From positions 1 to 6,554 of the forward strand of contig CAJMPM010000085.1 in assembly GCA_905215225.1 (NCBI GenBank): 6,554 bases of DNA, read 5' to 3'. The DNA comes from an uncultured bacterium (GTDB lineage Bacteria > Actinomycetota > Coriobacteriia > Coriobacteriales > Coriobacteriaceae). Of this stretch, positions 1 through 5,402 are shown piece by piece (position 1 is the first letter of the stretch; each line of letters begins with the position of its first letter). The notes under the pieces are model-generated. The model did no database searches. It saw nothing but the letters and a program-made list of their open reading frames with translations, and was not told the DNA's origin. The position numbers were made by a program, and so were the translations under genes.

Positions 1-98
1 GAGCAAATGCGCACAAAGGCGATGCGGTCGCGGTGGTTCTTGTCCATGTTGGCCTGGATCTTAAACACAAAGCCGCTGAAGTCGTCGCGGCAGGGATC
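1..98 (-). other. prfC: RF3 (PrfC)-like internal segment fused in frame to CoaBC
   Basis: From about residue 69 of the chimeric frame the translation is DPCRDDFSGFVFKIQANMD followed by KNHRDRIAFVRICS. This is the conserved entry into domain II of peptide chain release factor 3, just after its GTPase domain (compare the FTGFVFKIQANMDPKHRDR stretch of E. coli PrfC). RF3 is a translational GTPase that recycles RF1 and RF2 from the ribosome. None of its G domain is present in the window. The segment has the same orientation as the CoaBC part and the reading frame is kept across the join, which lies roughly at positions 84 to 104. The rest of the segment lies beyond the left edge. Confidence 0.8.
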
Positions 99-302
99 GA
101 CCGGCTCGTTGGTGAGCGCACGGAAGGTGAGCGGGCCCACAAACTCGGTGGCATGCTCGCTCATAACGACCTTGACGCGCGCGCCGCGCTTTTGCAGCAG
201 GCGCACGATATTGCACGACTTATAGGCGGCGATCCCGCCGGTAATGCCCAGCAGGATCGTTTTTCCCTCAAGTTGCATTGAATTGTTGGGTGCCGCCGTC
301 AT
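1..302 (-). CDS. Chimeric open frame: CoaBC (Dfp) N-terminus joined to release factor 3 segment, partial
   Basis: This frame runs off the left edge after 100 complete codons. Residues 9 to about 68 match the start of CoaBC/Dfp, the bifunctional phosphopantothenoylcysteine decarboxylase / phosphopantothenate-cysteine ligase of CoA synthesis. They show KTILLGITGGIAAYK (the first strand and phosphate/FMN-binding loop of the flavoprotein fold), then RLLQKRGARVKVVMSEHA and FVGPLTFRALTNEPV. Where CoaBC should continue through its flavin domain, the frame instead reads DDFSGFVFKIQANMD and then HRDRIAFVRIC, which is typical of RF3. I chose the ATG at 302 because an AAGGAAG Shine-Dalgarno lies 7 nt upstream and the gap to the preceding gene is 2 nt. 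An in-frame ATG at 278 lacks a good site. The product would have neither a complete CoaC fold nor the RF3 GTPase domain, so it is unlikely to be functional. The assignment of each half is strong; whether the join is genuine is unknown. Confidence 0.8.
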   Translation of the reverse strand, partial: MTAAPNNSMQLEGKTILLGITGGIAAYKSCNIVRLLQKRGARVKVVMSEHATEFVGPLTFRALTNEPVDPCRDDFSGFVFKIQANMDKNHRDRIAFVRIC

Positions 303-304
303 CG

Positions 305-1024
305 TTAGGCTTCCTTGCTGGGGAGCACGAGCAGGCGGTGGCAGTATGGGCAGTGCGTAATCTCGCTACCGTCGTGGTTCAGGTCGCTCATGGACGATGC
401 CTGCAGCGCGGTGTGACAGACCGTGGGGATGTTGCCCTGGATGGTCTCGACGGCCAGGCCACGGAACTGCTTGAGCAGACGCTCGTAGTCGGTGAGCACG
501 TCGGCCGGCAGCGTGGCAGCAAGCGCGGTGCGCTCTTTAGTGGCGGCGTCAATCTGAGCCTGAAGGTCGGCAGCCTTGGCGCGGGCGGCCTTGGTATCGG
601 CCTTCACGCCCTCCTCGAACTTGGCGATGATTGCCTGCGCGCGGGCCTCGCGGTCGAGCGCCTCCTTATGGGCGATGACGACATCCTTGCGGGTGTGCTC
701 AATCTTGTCCAGACGCTTGGCCAGGGTGGCGAGTGCATTCTCCAGGTCCTGAACCTCGCGGTAGTCGGAGCCGTCGACATGGCGCTTCTTGGCAGCCTCG
801 ATGGCGTTGTTGGTCTGAATCTCGGTGGTGTTGAGATCGTCGAGCTCAATGTCCAGATCCTTGCGCTGGGCGTAGAGCTTGGTCATCTCGGACTTGAGCT
901 TCACATAGGTCTTGCGCTTGGAAGCGAGCTCCTTGAGCTCCGGCATATTGGCAAGTTCGCTCTTGTTGCGGGCGAGCTCCAAATCGATCTGTTGCAGCTT
1001 GAGTAGCGTAGCGCCGGCGCTCAT
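305..1024 (-). CDS. Coiled-coil protein with C-terminal zinc ribbon (DUF164 / zf-RING_7 type)
   Basis: A 239-residue protein. Residues 1 to about 180 are highly charged and helical (rich in K, E, A and L), consistent with the long antiparallel coiled-coil hairpin of this family. The last 45 residues form a small zinc-ribbon-like tail with C203-H204 and then CPYCH (C225, C228, H229). In the usual family the first knuckle has two cysteines (CxxC). Here the first is missing, as the sequence reads GNIPTVCH, so zinc binding may use a histidine or be lost. The start at 1024 overlaps the NIF3 stop as ATGA and has AGGAG 7 nt upstream. A longer reading from 1060 would overlap NIF3 by 40 nt and add unconserved residues. 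Pairing with NIF3 is common in bacteria. The molecular function is not established; a nucleic-acid or protein-binding adaptor is the usual guess. Confidence 0.85.
   Translation of the reverse strand: MSAGATLLKLQQIDLELARNKSELANMPELKELASKRKTYVKLKSEMTKLYAQRKDLDIELDDLNTTEIQTNNAIEAAKKRHVDGSDYREVQDLENALATLAKRLDKIEHTRKDVVIAHKEALDREARAQAIIAKFEEGVKADTKAARAKAADLQAQIDAATKERTALAATLPADVLTDYERLLKQFRGLAVETIQGNIPTVCHTALQASSMSDLNHDGSEITHCPYCHRLLVLPSKEA
310..316 (-). promoter_or_regulatory. Shine-Dalgarno deciding the coaBC-like start
   Basis: AAGGAAG on the minus strand, 7 nt before the ATG at 302. It lies inside the 3' end of the zinc-ribbon gene. It supports the start at 302 over the in-frame ATG at 278, which has no purine-rich site at a suitable distance. 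Confidence 0.65.
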
Positions 1025-1830
1025 AAGTTCTCTCCTTTTGTCACAGTCCACCATTGGCAAGGGTTCAGTATTTTAATCGCATGACGGGGGTCAACCCCGG
1101 CGTCAACCGCAGAGTTCATCAAGATATCAACGAACGGCTCCTCGGAGCGGTCGTGGCCGAGCAAGATCACCGGCAGTCCGCGCATGGCAAGGTCTTGCGC
1201 CACGTGGTAGCCCGCCTCGCCCGTCACGACAAGGTCCGCGCCCGCGGCGATGGCAAGCTCGCCAAAGTCGCCGAGGGAGCCGCCCAGAATGGCGACGGTG
1301 CGGCACGGGTGATCGGTCTCACCCCACACGCGCGGGTCGCTGCCAAACGCCGTGGCGGCGCGCGCGGCAAGGTCGCGTAGGCTGCAGGGGTCGCTGAGTG
1401 TCGCAAGGGCTCCCAGGCCGCAGGCCTCGGGGTCGTCCACGTGTTCCAGCGAGCTTTCGGGCACGGCGTCCAACAGCGTACTTAGGCATACGCGCGCCTC
1501 GTGTGAGCGGTCCAGGTTGGTGTGGAGCGAAATGATGCTCACGCCGCAACGCGCTGCCTCGTAGAGTGCCGCGCTGCACTGGGGGCGTGCGGCATCAGCT
1601 GGGCAAAACGCCTCGGGCGCCTTGATGTATATGGGATGATGCGTCAGCAGAACGTTGGCACCGGCTTCTTGTGAACGGCGAACATTTGCCTCGGTGGCTT
1701 CGAGCGCGCAGGCTACGCCGGTAATCTCGGCAGCGGGATCGCCAACGGAGAGACCTACGTGATCCCAGCCCTCGGCGTCCGCCTTGGGGTAGCGCGCCAG
1801 CAGCGCACGTTCAAACTCGGCGACGATCAT
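1021..1830 (-). CDS. NIF3 / YqfO-family dinuclear metal-binding protein
   Basis: A 269-residue protein of the NIF3-like family, often annotated as GTP cyclohydrolase I type 2 homologue or NGG1p-interacting factor 3 homologue. The N-terminus carries the family signature WDHVGLSVGD (22-31). The expected metal ligands are visible: H64 and H65 in LTHHPIY, D107 in HTNLD, and H226 with E230/E231 in GHDRSEEP. A further TGEAGYH motif (203-209) lies in the C-terminal half. The length fits the short bacterial form, without the inserted CutA-like domain that some Firmicutes homologues carry. The start codon overlaps the desulfurase stop as ATGA. No strong Shine-Dalgarno is visible, so translation probably depends on coupling to that gene. 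It is followed by the zinc-ribbon gene through another 4-nt overlap. The family has a well known fold but no agreed physiological reaction, so I assign only the family. Confidence 0.9.
   Translation of the reverse strand: MIVAEFERALLARYPKADAEGWDHVGLSVGDPAAEITGVACALEATEANVRRSQEAGANVLLTHHPIYIKAPEAFCPADAARPQCSAALYEAARCGVSIISLHTNLDRSHEARVCLSTLLDAVPESSLEHVDDPEACGLGALATLSDPCSLRDLAARAATAFGSDPRVWGETDHPCRTVAILGGSLGDFGELAIAAGADLVVTGEAGYHVAQDLAMRGLPVILLGHDRSEEPFVDILMNSAVDAGVDPRHAIKILNPCQWWTVTKGENL
1031..1036 (-). promoter_or_regulatory. Shine-Dalgarno of the zinc-ribbon gene
   Basis: AGGAGA (within AAAAGGAGA) on the minus strand, with AGGAG 7 nt before the ATG at 1024 and inside the NIF3 coding region. 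Its spacing fixes the start at 1024 and excludes the in-frame ATG at 1060. Confidence 0.75.
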
Positions 1831-3005
1831 GCGGCACCCACGATCGAGAGCAGCGTCTGGGCAAAGTCGTCCAGGTCGGCAGGGTTCACACGGTCATCAA
1901 ACGAGATACGCAGAGCGCCCAATGCCTGCTCGCGACCAATGCCCATGGCGCTGAGAACATGGCTCGGGTCCATGCTGCCGCTCGAGCATGCCGAGCCTGC
2001 CGATACCTCAAAGCCGGCGGCGTCGAGCTTGATGATGAGCTCCTCGGAGTCCATGCCGTCAATGTAGATCGATACCATGCCGGGCAGACGGTCGGCATGC
2101 GCATAGTCGCCCATGGTGGCGTGAATGCGCGGATGGGCCGTAAGCGTGGCGTAGAGCTTATCGGAAAGGGCTTGCAGCTTCGCGCGCTCCTGGGCCACAT
2201 GGGGCGTCAGCGTGAGGGCGGCAGCGGCAAAGGCGAGCTGTGTGCGCAGGTCCTGCGTGCCGGCACGACGTCCGGCTTCCTGTCCTCCGCCAAAGATGCG
2301 GGGGCGCAGCGGTGTGCGGGTCTTAACGTAGAGCGCGCCGGATGCCACGGGGCCACCGATCTTGTGCGCAGCAACGGTCATGGCGTCAACTCCCAGCTCG
2401 GTAACATCGAGCGGAATATGCAGATACCCCTGGATGGCATCGGTGTGGAACAGGGCGCCCACGGTATGCGCGGCCGCGGCAAGCTCGCGGATGGGCTGCA
2501 CCACGCCGGTCTCGTTGTTGGCAACCATGATGCTCACGAGCGCCACGTCGTCGCCTAGTAGCTCGACAAGCGTGGCAGGCTCAATGTAGCCCATGCGGCA
2601 GGGCTGCACCAAGTCGACGGTAAAGCCGGCGGCACGCAGCAGCGGCAGGTTGTCCAGAATCGAATCGTGCTCGATGGCAGATACGATCACGCGGTTACGC
2701 TTGCGATCGCGCTGACGAGCGCCCTCGGCAAGACCGAGCAGCGCCAGCTGGTTGGCTTCGGTGCCGCCGTTGGTCAGAACAATCTCGGACGGGCGGACGC
2801 GTGCGCCAAAGCTATGGGCGATCTCGCGACGGGCAACCTCCAGGCGCGCGGCGGCCTTGCGGCCGAGCGAGTGCAGCGAGTTGGGGTTGACGCCGGCAAG
2901 CTCGCTGTCGTCATATTCGCGCTGCGCAAGGAGCGCCTCGGCGCGCATGGGCGTCGAGGCGGCATAGTCAAGATTCACGGGTATGCGGTTTTGACCTGCG
3001 GTCAT
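1827..3005 (-). CDS. Cysteine desulfurase, NifS/IscS type (PLP-dependent)
   Basis: A 392-residue class V aminotransferase-fold enzyme that removes sulfur from L-cysteine as a protein persulfide, giving alanine. Visible motifs in order: LDYAASTP (12-19), NGGTEAN (79-85), the PLP-stacking histidine in IEHDS (H113), NNETG (163-167), HTDAIQ (187-192), the PLP-binding lysine in AAHK (K215), GGGQEAGRRAGT (239-250) and the catalytic loop SAGSACSSGS with C340. Length is normal for IscS/NifS. AGGAGG lies 11 nt before the ATG, inside the end of rpe. No IscU/NifU scaffold, IscR regulator or thiouridylase (mnmA/thiI) gene is next to it, so the context does not say whether it serves Fe-S assembly, tRNA thiolation or another acceptor. 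I therefore leave out a symbol. The enzyme class is secure; the exact physiological role is inferred. Confidence 0.93.
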   Translation of the reverse strand: MTAGQNRIPVNLDYAASTPMRAEALLAQREYDDSELAGVNPNSLHSLGRKAAARLEVARREIAHSFGARVRPSEIVLTNGGTEANQLALLGLAEGARQRDRKRNRVIVSAIEHDSILDNLPLLRAAGFTVDLVQPCRMGYIEPATLVELLGDDVALVSIMVANNETGVVQPIRELAAAAHTVGALFHTDAIQGYLHIPLDVTELGVDAMTVAAHKIGGPVASGALYVKTRTPLRPRIFGGGQEAGRRAGTQDLRTQLAFAAAALTLTPHVAQERAKLQALSDKLYATLTAHPRIHATMGDYAHADRLPGMVSIYIDGMDSEELIIKLDAAGFEVSAGSACSSGSMDPSHVLSAMGIGREQALGALRISFDDRVNPADLDDFAQTLLSIVGAA

Positions 3006-3011
3006 AAGGGT

Positions 3012-3683
3012 TTATGCCTCCTGTGCGGCCTCGTTGCCCAGCTTCTGCAGCAGCGCAACCTCGGCGGCGGGATCTTCGGACTTAAATACGGCGGAGCCGG
3101 CTACGAGCACGTTGGCACCGGCCTTGACGACCTCGGCGATGTTTTTGGAAGAAATGCCGCCGTCGACCTCGATCATGGGCGACACGCCGTGGCGCTCACA
3201 CATGGCCTTGAGCTCGTGGAGCTTTGCGATGGTGCTCGGGATAAAGCTCTGGCCGCCAAAGCCCGGGTTCACACTCATCAGCAGCACGATATCGACGACC
3301 TCGATGATGCTCTCGAGCACGCAGACAGGCGTGGCGGGGTTGAGCACCACGCCGGCCTTGACGCCGCGCTGCTGCAGATGCGTGAGCGTGCGGTGCAGGT
3401 GCGTGGAAGCCGCGTAGTGCACGGTGATCATATCGGCGCCGGCGTCGGCGTACCAATCGACCGTCTCGTCGGGATTCGACACCATGAGGTGAGCGTCGAC
3501 CGGCACGTCGGTGGAGCGCTTGACGGCCTTGAGGATATCAACGCCAAAGGTGAGGTTGCCGGTAAAGTGACCGTCCATCACGTCGAAGTGCACAAAGTCG
3601 GCACCGGCGATCTTGTCGAGGTCGCACTTGAGGTTGGCCATATCGGCCGAAAGGATGGACGGAGCGATTTTAATGGAACCCAT
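3012..3683 (-). CDS. rpe: Ribulose-phosphate 3-epimerase
   Basis: A 223-residue TIM-barrel enzyme that interconverts D-ribulose 5-phosphate and D-xylulose 5-phosphate in the non-oxidative pentose phosphate pathway. The family markers are all present: IAPSILSADM (6-15) at strand 1, VHFDVMDGHF (31-40) with metal ligand H32 and catalytic acid D34, AHLMV with H65, SVNPGFGGQSF (137-147), and IEVDGGI (171-177) with the second catalytic acid D174. The phosphate-binding end reads NVLVAGSAVF (191-200). Length is typical. After DGHF the usual VPN is replaced by TGN, a modest departure next to the active-site loop that does not touch the acid or metal residues. GAAAGG lies 8 nt before the ATG, and the gap to gpsA is 18 nt. 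Its place between lipid-precursor and sulfur-transfer genes gives no pathway link beyond shared housekeeping expression. Confidence 0.95.
   Translation of the reverse strand: MGSIKIAPSILSADMANLKCDLDKIAGADFVHFDVMDGHFTGNLTFGVDILKAVKRSTDVPVDAHLMVSNPDETVDWYADAGADMITVHYAASTHLHRTLTHLQQRGVKAGVVLNPATPVCVLESIIEVVDIVLLMSVNPGFGGQSFIPSTIAKLHELKAMCERHGVSPMIEVDGGISSKNIAEVVKAGANVLVAGSAVFKSEDPAAEVALLQKLGNEAAQEA
3017..3022 (-). promoter_or_regulatory. Shine-Dalgarno of the cysteine desulfurase gene
   Basis: A perfect AGGAGG on the minus strand inside the last codons of rpe, 11 nt before the ATG at 3005. The spacing is slightly long. The rpe stop falls between this site and the start codon, which favours translational coupling. 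Confidence 0.7.
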
Positions 3684-3691
3684 GGTAGTAG

Positions 3692-3697
3692 CCTTTC
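3692..3697 (-). promoter_or_regulatory. Shine-Dalgarno of rpe
   Basis: GAAAGG on the minus strand, 8 nt before the ATG at 3683, in the 18-nt gap after gpsA. It lets rpe be translated independently of the interrupted gpsA frame upstream. Confidence 0.55.
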
Positions 3698-3701
3698 TGC
3701 A

Positions 3702-4709
3702 CTAGTCGGTGAGTCCGTAGAACTCTTGCGATGGGACGCGGTCGGTGAGAATTTCGAGCGCCCTATCCAAAGTAACACCGTTGTAGAGCGTTTGCTCCAC
3801 GGCAAAGGTGAGCGGAATGTCTACGCCCAGTGAACGGGCGAGCTCGCTGACGCTGCGGGCCGCAACGGCGCCTTCGACCACCATATGCGTGCGGGCCTGG
3901 TACTCGTCGAGCGACACGCCGTGGGCAAACTCGTAGCCAAAGGTGCGGTTGCGCGAGTGCTCCGAGGTGCAGGTGGCAATGAGGTCGCCCATGCCGGCAA
4001 GTCCCATGCAGGTCATAGCTTGACCGCCGCGGGCGTGCACCAGACGGCTGATCTCTGCCAGGCCGCGCGTCATGATGAGGGCAAGCGTGTTGTCGCCCGC
4101 ACCGGTACCGGCGGAGATGCCTCATACGATGGCGATGACATTTTTCATGGCGCCGCAGACCTCGACACCGGTCATGTCTTGCGACAGATAAATACGGAAG
4201 GCCGTGGATAGGAGCAGGTCCTTAAAGGTCTCCCCTATCTGCGGATCTTTGCTGGCGATGACGGCGGCAGAAAGACCGCCGCGGCAGATCTCCTCGGCAT
4301 GGTTGGGACCCGAGAGCGCCGCCACGCGCGCCTCGTTGCCGATCTCGCTGGCGATGACCTCGCTCATGAGCAGGCCGGACTCGGGCTCAATGCCCTTGGT
4401 GAGGCAGAGCACCGGGGTATCGGCGGCGATAAAGGGCGCTGCCCGATGGCACACGTCGCGCAAGTGCGTGGAGGGCACGGCAAAGATGATCGCATCGGCA
4501 CCGTCGAGCGCCTGGGCGAGCTCGGGCGTTGCTACCACGTTGTCCGGCAGCTCGTACCCCACAAGGTAGCGGGGGTTGCGGTGCTCACCGTTAATGCCGG
4601 CGGCCGTCTGCTCGCTATGGGCCCACATGGTCACGCGCTCGGCTCGCGCGGCGGCAAGGCCGGCGACGGCGGTTCCCCACGAGCCAGAGCCAATCAGCGC
4701 AACATTCAT
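3702..4709 (-). pseudogene. gpsA: NAD(P)-dependent glycerol-3-phosphate dehydrogenase, interrupted by in-frame TGA
   Basis: GpsA reduces dihydroxyacetone phosphate to sn-glycerol 3-phosphate, the backbone that PlsY, encoded just upstream, acylates. The frame has 335 codons before its final TAG, the normal family length. It carries GSGSWG (7-12, dinucleotide binding), LTKGIE (103-108), LSGPNHAEEI (132-141), the catalytic lysine in GAMKN (K189), GDLIATC with D242, SRNR (252-255) and VVEG (277-280). Codon 196 (4122-4124) is TGA, and the family sequence continues in the same frame on both sides (NVIAIV, stop, GISAG). There is no frameshift and nothing is missing, so a single base change is the simplest cause. 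Cys (TGC/TGT) would be one base away and fits small-residue positions seen here in homologues. The C-terminal part has an ATG at 4073 but no visible Shine-Dalgarno. Identity is certain. Whether this is a true null, a recoded or readthrough site, or a sequence error is open. Confidence 0.9.
4097..4114 (-). other. GC-rich hairpin just after the gpsA TGA
   Basis: Starting 7 nt after the internal TGA, the RNA could fold into a six-pair stem, CCGCCG with CGG-UG-CGG (2-nt bulge), closed by a GUAC loop. Its core is the 10-nt palindrome CCGGTACCGG at 4102-4111. It lies within codons of the conserved GISAGTGAGDN segment, so it may be only a by-product of GC-rich coding sequence. It is listed because a hairpin in this place is what a recoding element would need. 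The apical loop begins about 14 nt after the TGA, which is short compared with known bacterial selenocysteine insertion elements. Confidence 0.3.
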
Positions 4710-4713
4710 GACT

Positions 4714-4720
4714 CTCTCCT
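4714..4720 (-). promoter_or_regulatory. Shine-Dalgarno of gpsA, overlapping the plsY stop
   Basis: AGGAGAG on the minus strand, with AGGAG 6 nt before the ATG at 4709. The plsY stop codon forms the first bases of TAGGAG, so the ribosome terminating on plsY sits on the gpsA initiation site. Confidence 0.75.
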
Positions 4721-5402
4721 ACTTATCGTCGGGCTCGGTGACGCGCTTGGTAAACGAGAGCTTGGACTCCTTACCGGTCATGAGCTTTTTGATGTTCGCG
4801 CGATGGGCCCACACCACGGTGATGCCTATCATCGCCATGCAAAACTTGAGGCCCAGGCTGCTGTACGGAAAGACCGCGCAGGCAGCGATGGGAAGACCGA
4901 TGGCCGCGGCAAGCGAGCCCACCGACACAAACTTGGTGATGGCGACGGCCACGATAAACATGCCCAGCAGCGACAGGCCAATAGGCCAGTACCAGGCGAG
5001 GATGACGCCCAGACCAACTGCGCTGCCCTTGCCGCCATGGAAGTTGAGGTAGGGCGAGAAGATATGGCCCCACACGGCTGCCAGGCAGATGACGCCGAGC
5101 ATCCAATCGCCGGCAGCACCGGGAGCCATAATGCTCGGCGGAAAGCCATAGCCTAACTCGGCGATAAGCGGACGGGCGATAAGGACGCAGATGGCGCCCT
5201 TAAGGCAGTCGAGCAGCAGCGTGAGCGCGGCCACCTTGGGGCCGGCCACGCGCAGGGCGTTGGTGGTGCCGATGTTGCCGGAGCCCGCCTTACGAATGTC
5301 CATGTGGTTGAACACGCGGCCCAGGATCAGGCCAAACGGAATCGCTCCGATAAAGAACGAGACCACGGCGCAGATGGCGGTCAGCAGAATCGGATTATGC
5401 AT
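4719..5402 (-). CDS. plsY: Acyl-phosphate:glycerol-3-phosphate acyltransferase
   Basis: A 227-residue integral membrane enzyme that transfers an acyl group from acyl-phosphate to sn-glycerol 3-phosphate, giving lysophosphatidic acid at the start of phospholipid synthesis. All three PlsY motifs are seen: SGNIGTTNALR (41-51), the LKG motif (67-69, in LLDCLKGAICVL), and WGHIF through FHGGKGS (111-127). Hydrophobic segments at about 6-28, 55-79, 97-115, 127-156 and 160-190 fit the expected multi-pass topology. A basic C-terminal tail of about 27 residues (RANIKKLMTGKE onward) extends into the cytoplasm. The start overlaps the end of der by 8 nt, and AAGGAG lies 7 nt upstream of the ATG. It is followed after 9 nt by gpsA, which makes its acceptor substrate. 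The plsY-gpsA pairing next to der is a recurrent arrangement in Gram-positive bacteria. Confidence 0.95.
   Translation of the reverse strand: MHNPILLTAICAVVSFFIGAIPFGLILGRVFNHMDIRKAGSGNIGTTNALRVAGPKVAALTLLLDCLKGAICVLIARPLIAELGYGFPPSIMAPGAAGDWMLGVICLAAVWGHIFSPYLNFHGGKGSAVGLGVILAWYWPIGLSLLGMFIVAVAITKFVSVGSLAAAIGLPIAACAVFPYSSLGLKFCMAMIGITVVWAHRANIKKLMTGKESKLSFTKRVTEPDDK

Noticed and set aside
1025..1060. A longer N-terminus for the zinc-ribbon protein starting at the ATG at 1060
   Set aside because: It would overlap NIF3 by 40 nt and add residues not resembling the family. The ATG at 1024 has AGGAG at 7 nt and the ATGA overlap.
2667..3833. A 388-codon open frame on the plus strand, and similar long plus-strand frames at 278-1006, 1959-2558 and 4299-5156
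   Set aside because: They lie antisense to well-supported genes (desulfurase, rpe, gpsA, plsY, zinc ribbon), show no recognisable domain, and have the low-complexity G/L/V/H/R-rich make-up expected of the complement of GC-rich coding sequence.
4102..4111. Palindrome CCGGTACCGG as a terminator or operator
   Set aside because: It lies inside coding sequence for a conserved GpsA segment, has no T-run after it, and short GC palindromes are expected by chance in this composition.
4122..4124. TGA read as tryptophan through a variant genetic code
   Set aside because: Trp in the neighbouring genes is TGG (for example in WDHVG of NIF3), TGA ends the desulfurase and NIF3 genes, and Trp is not expected at this GpsA position.
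3763..4125. A separate 120-codon minus-strand frame spanning the gpsA stop, suggesting a frameshift bypass
   Set aside because: It is in a different frame from gpsA and its translation does not resemble GpsA. The true frame resumes directly after the TGA, so no frameshift is needed.
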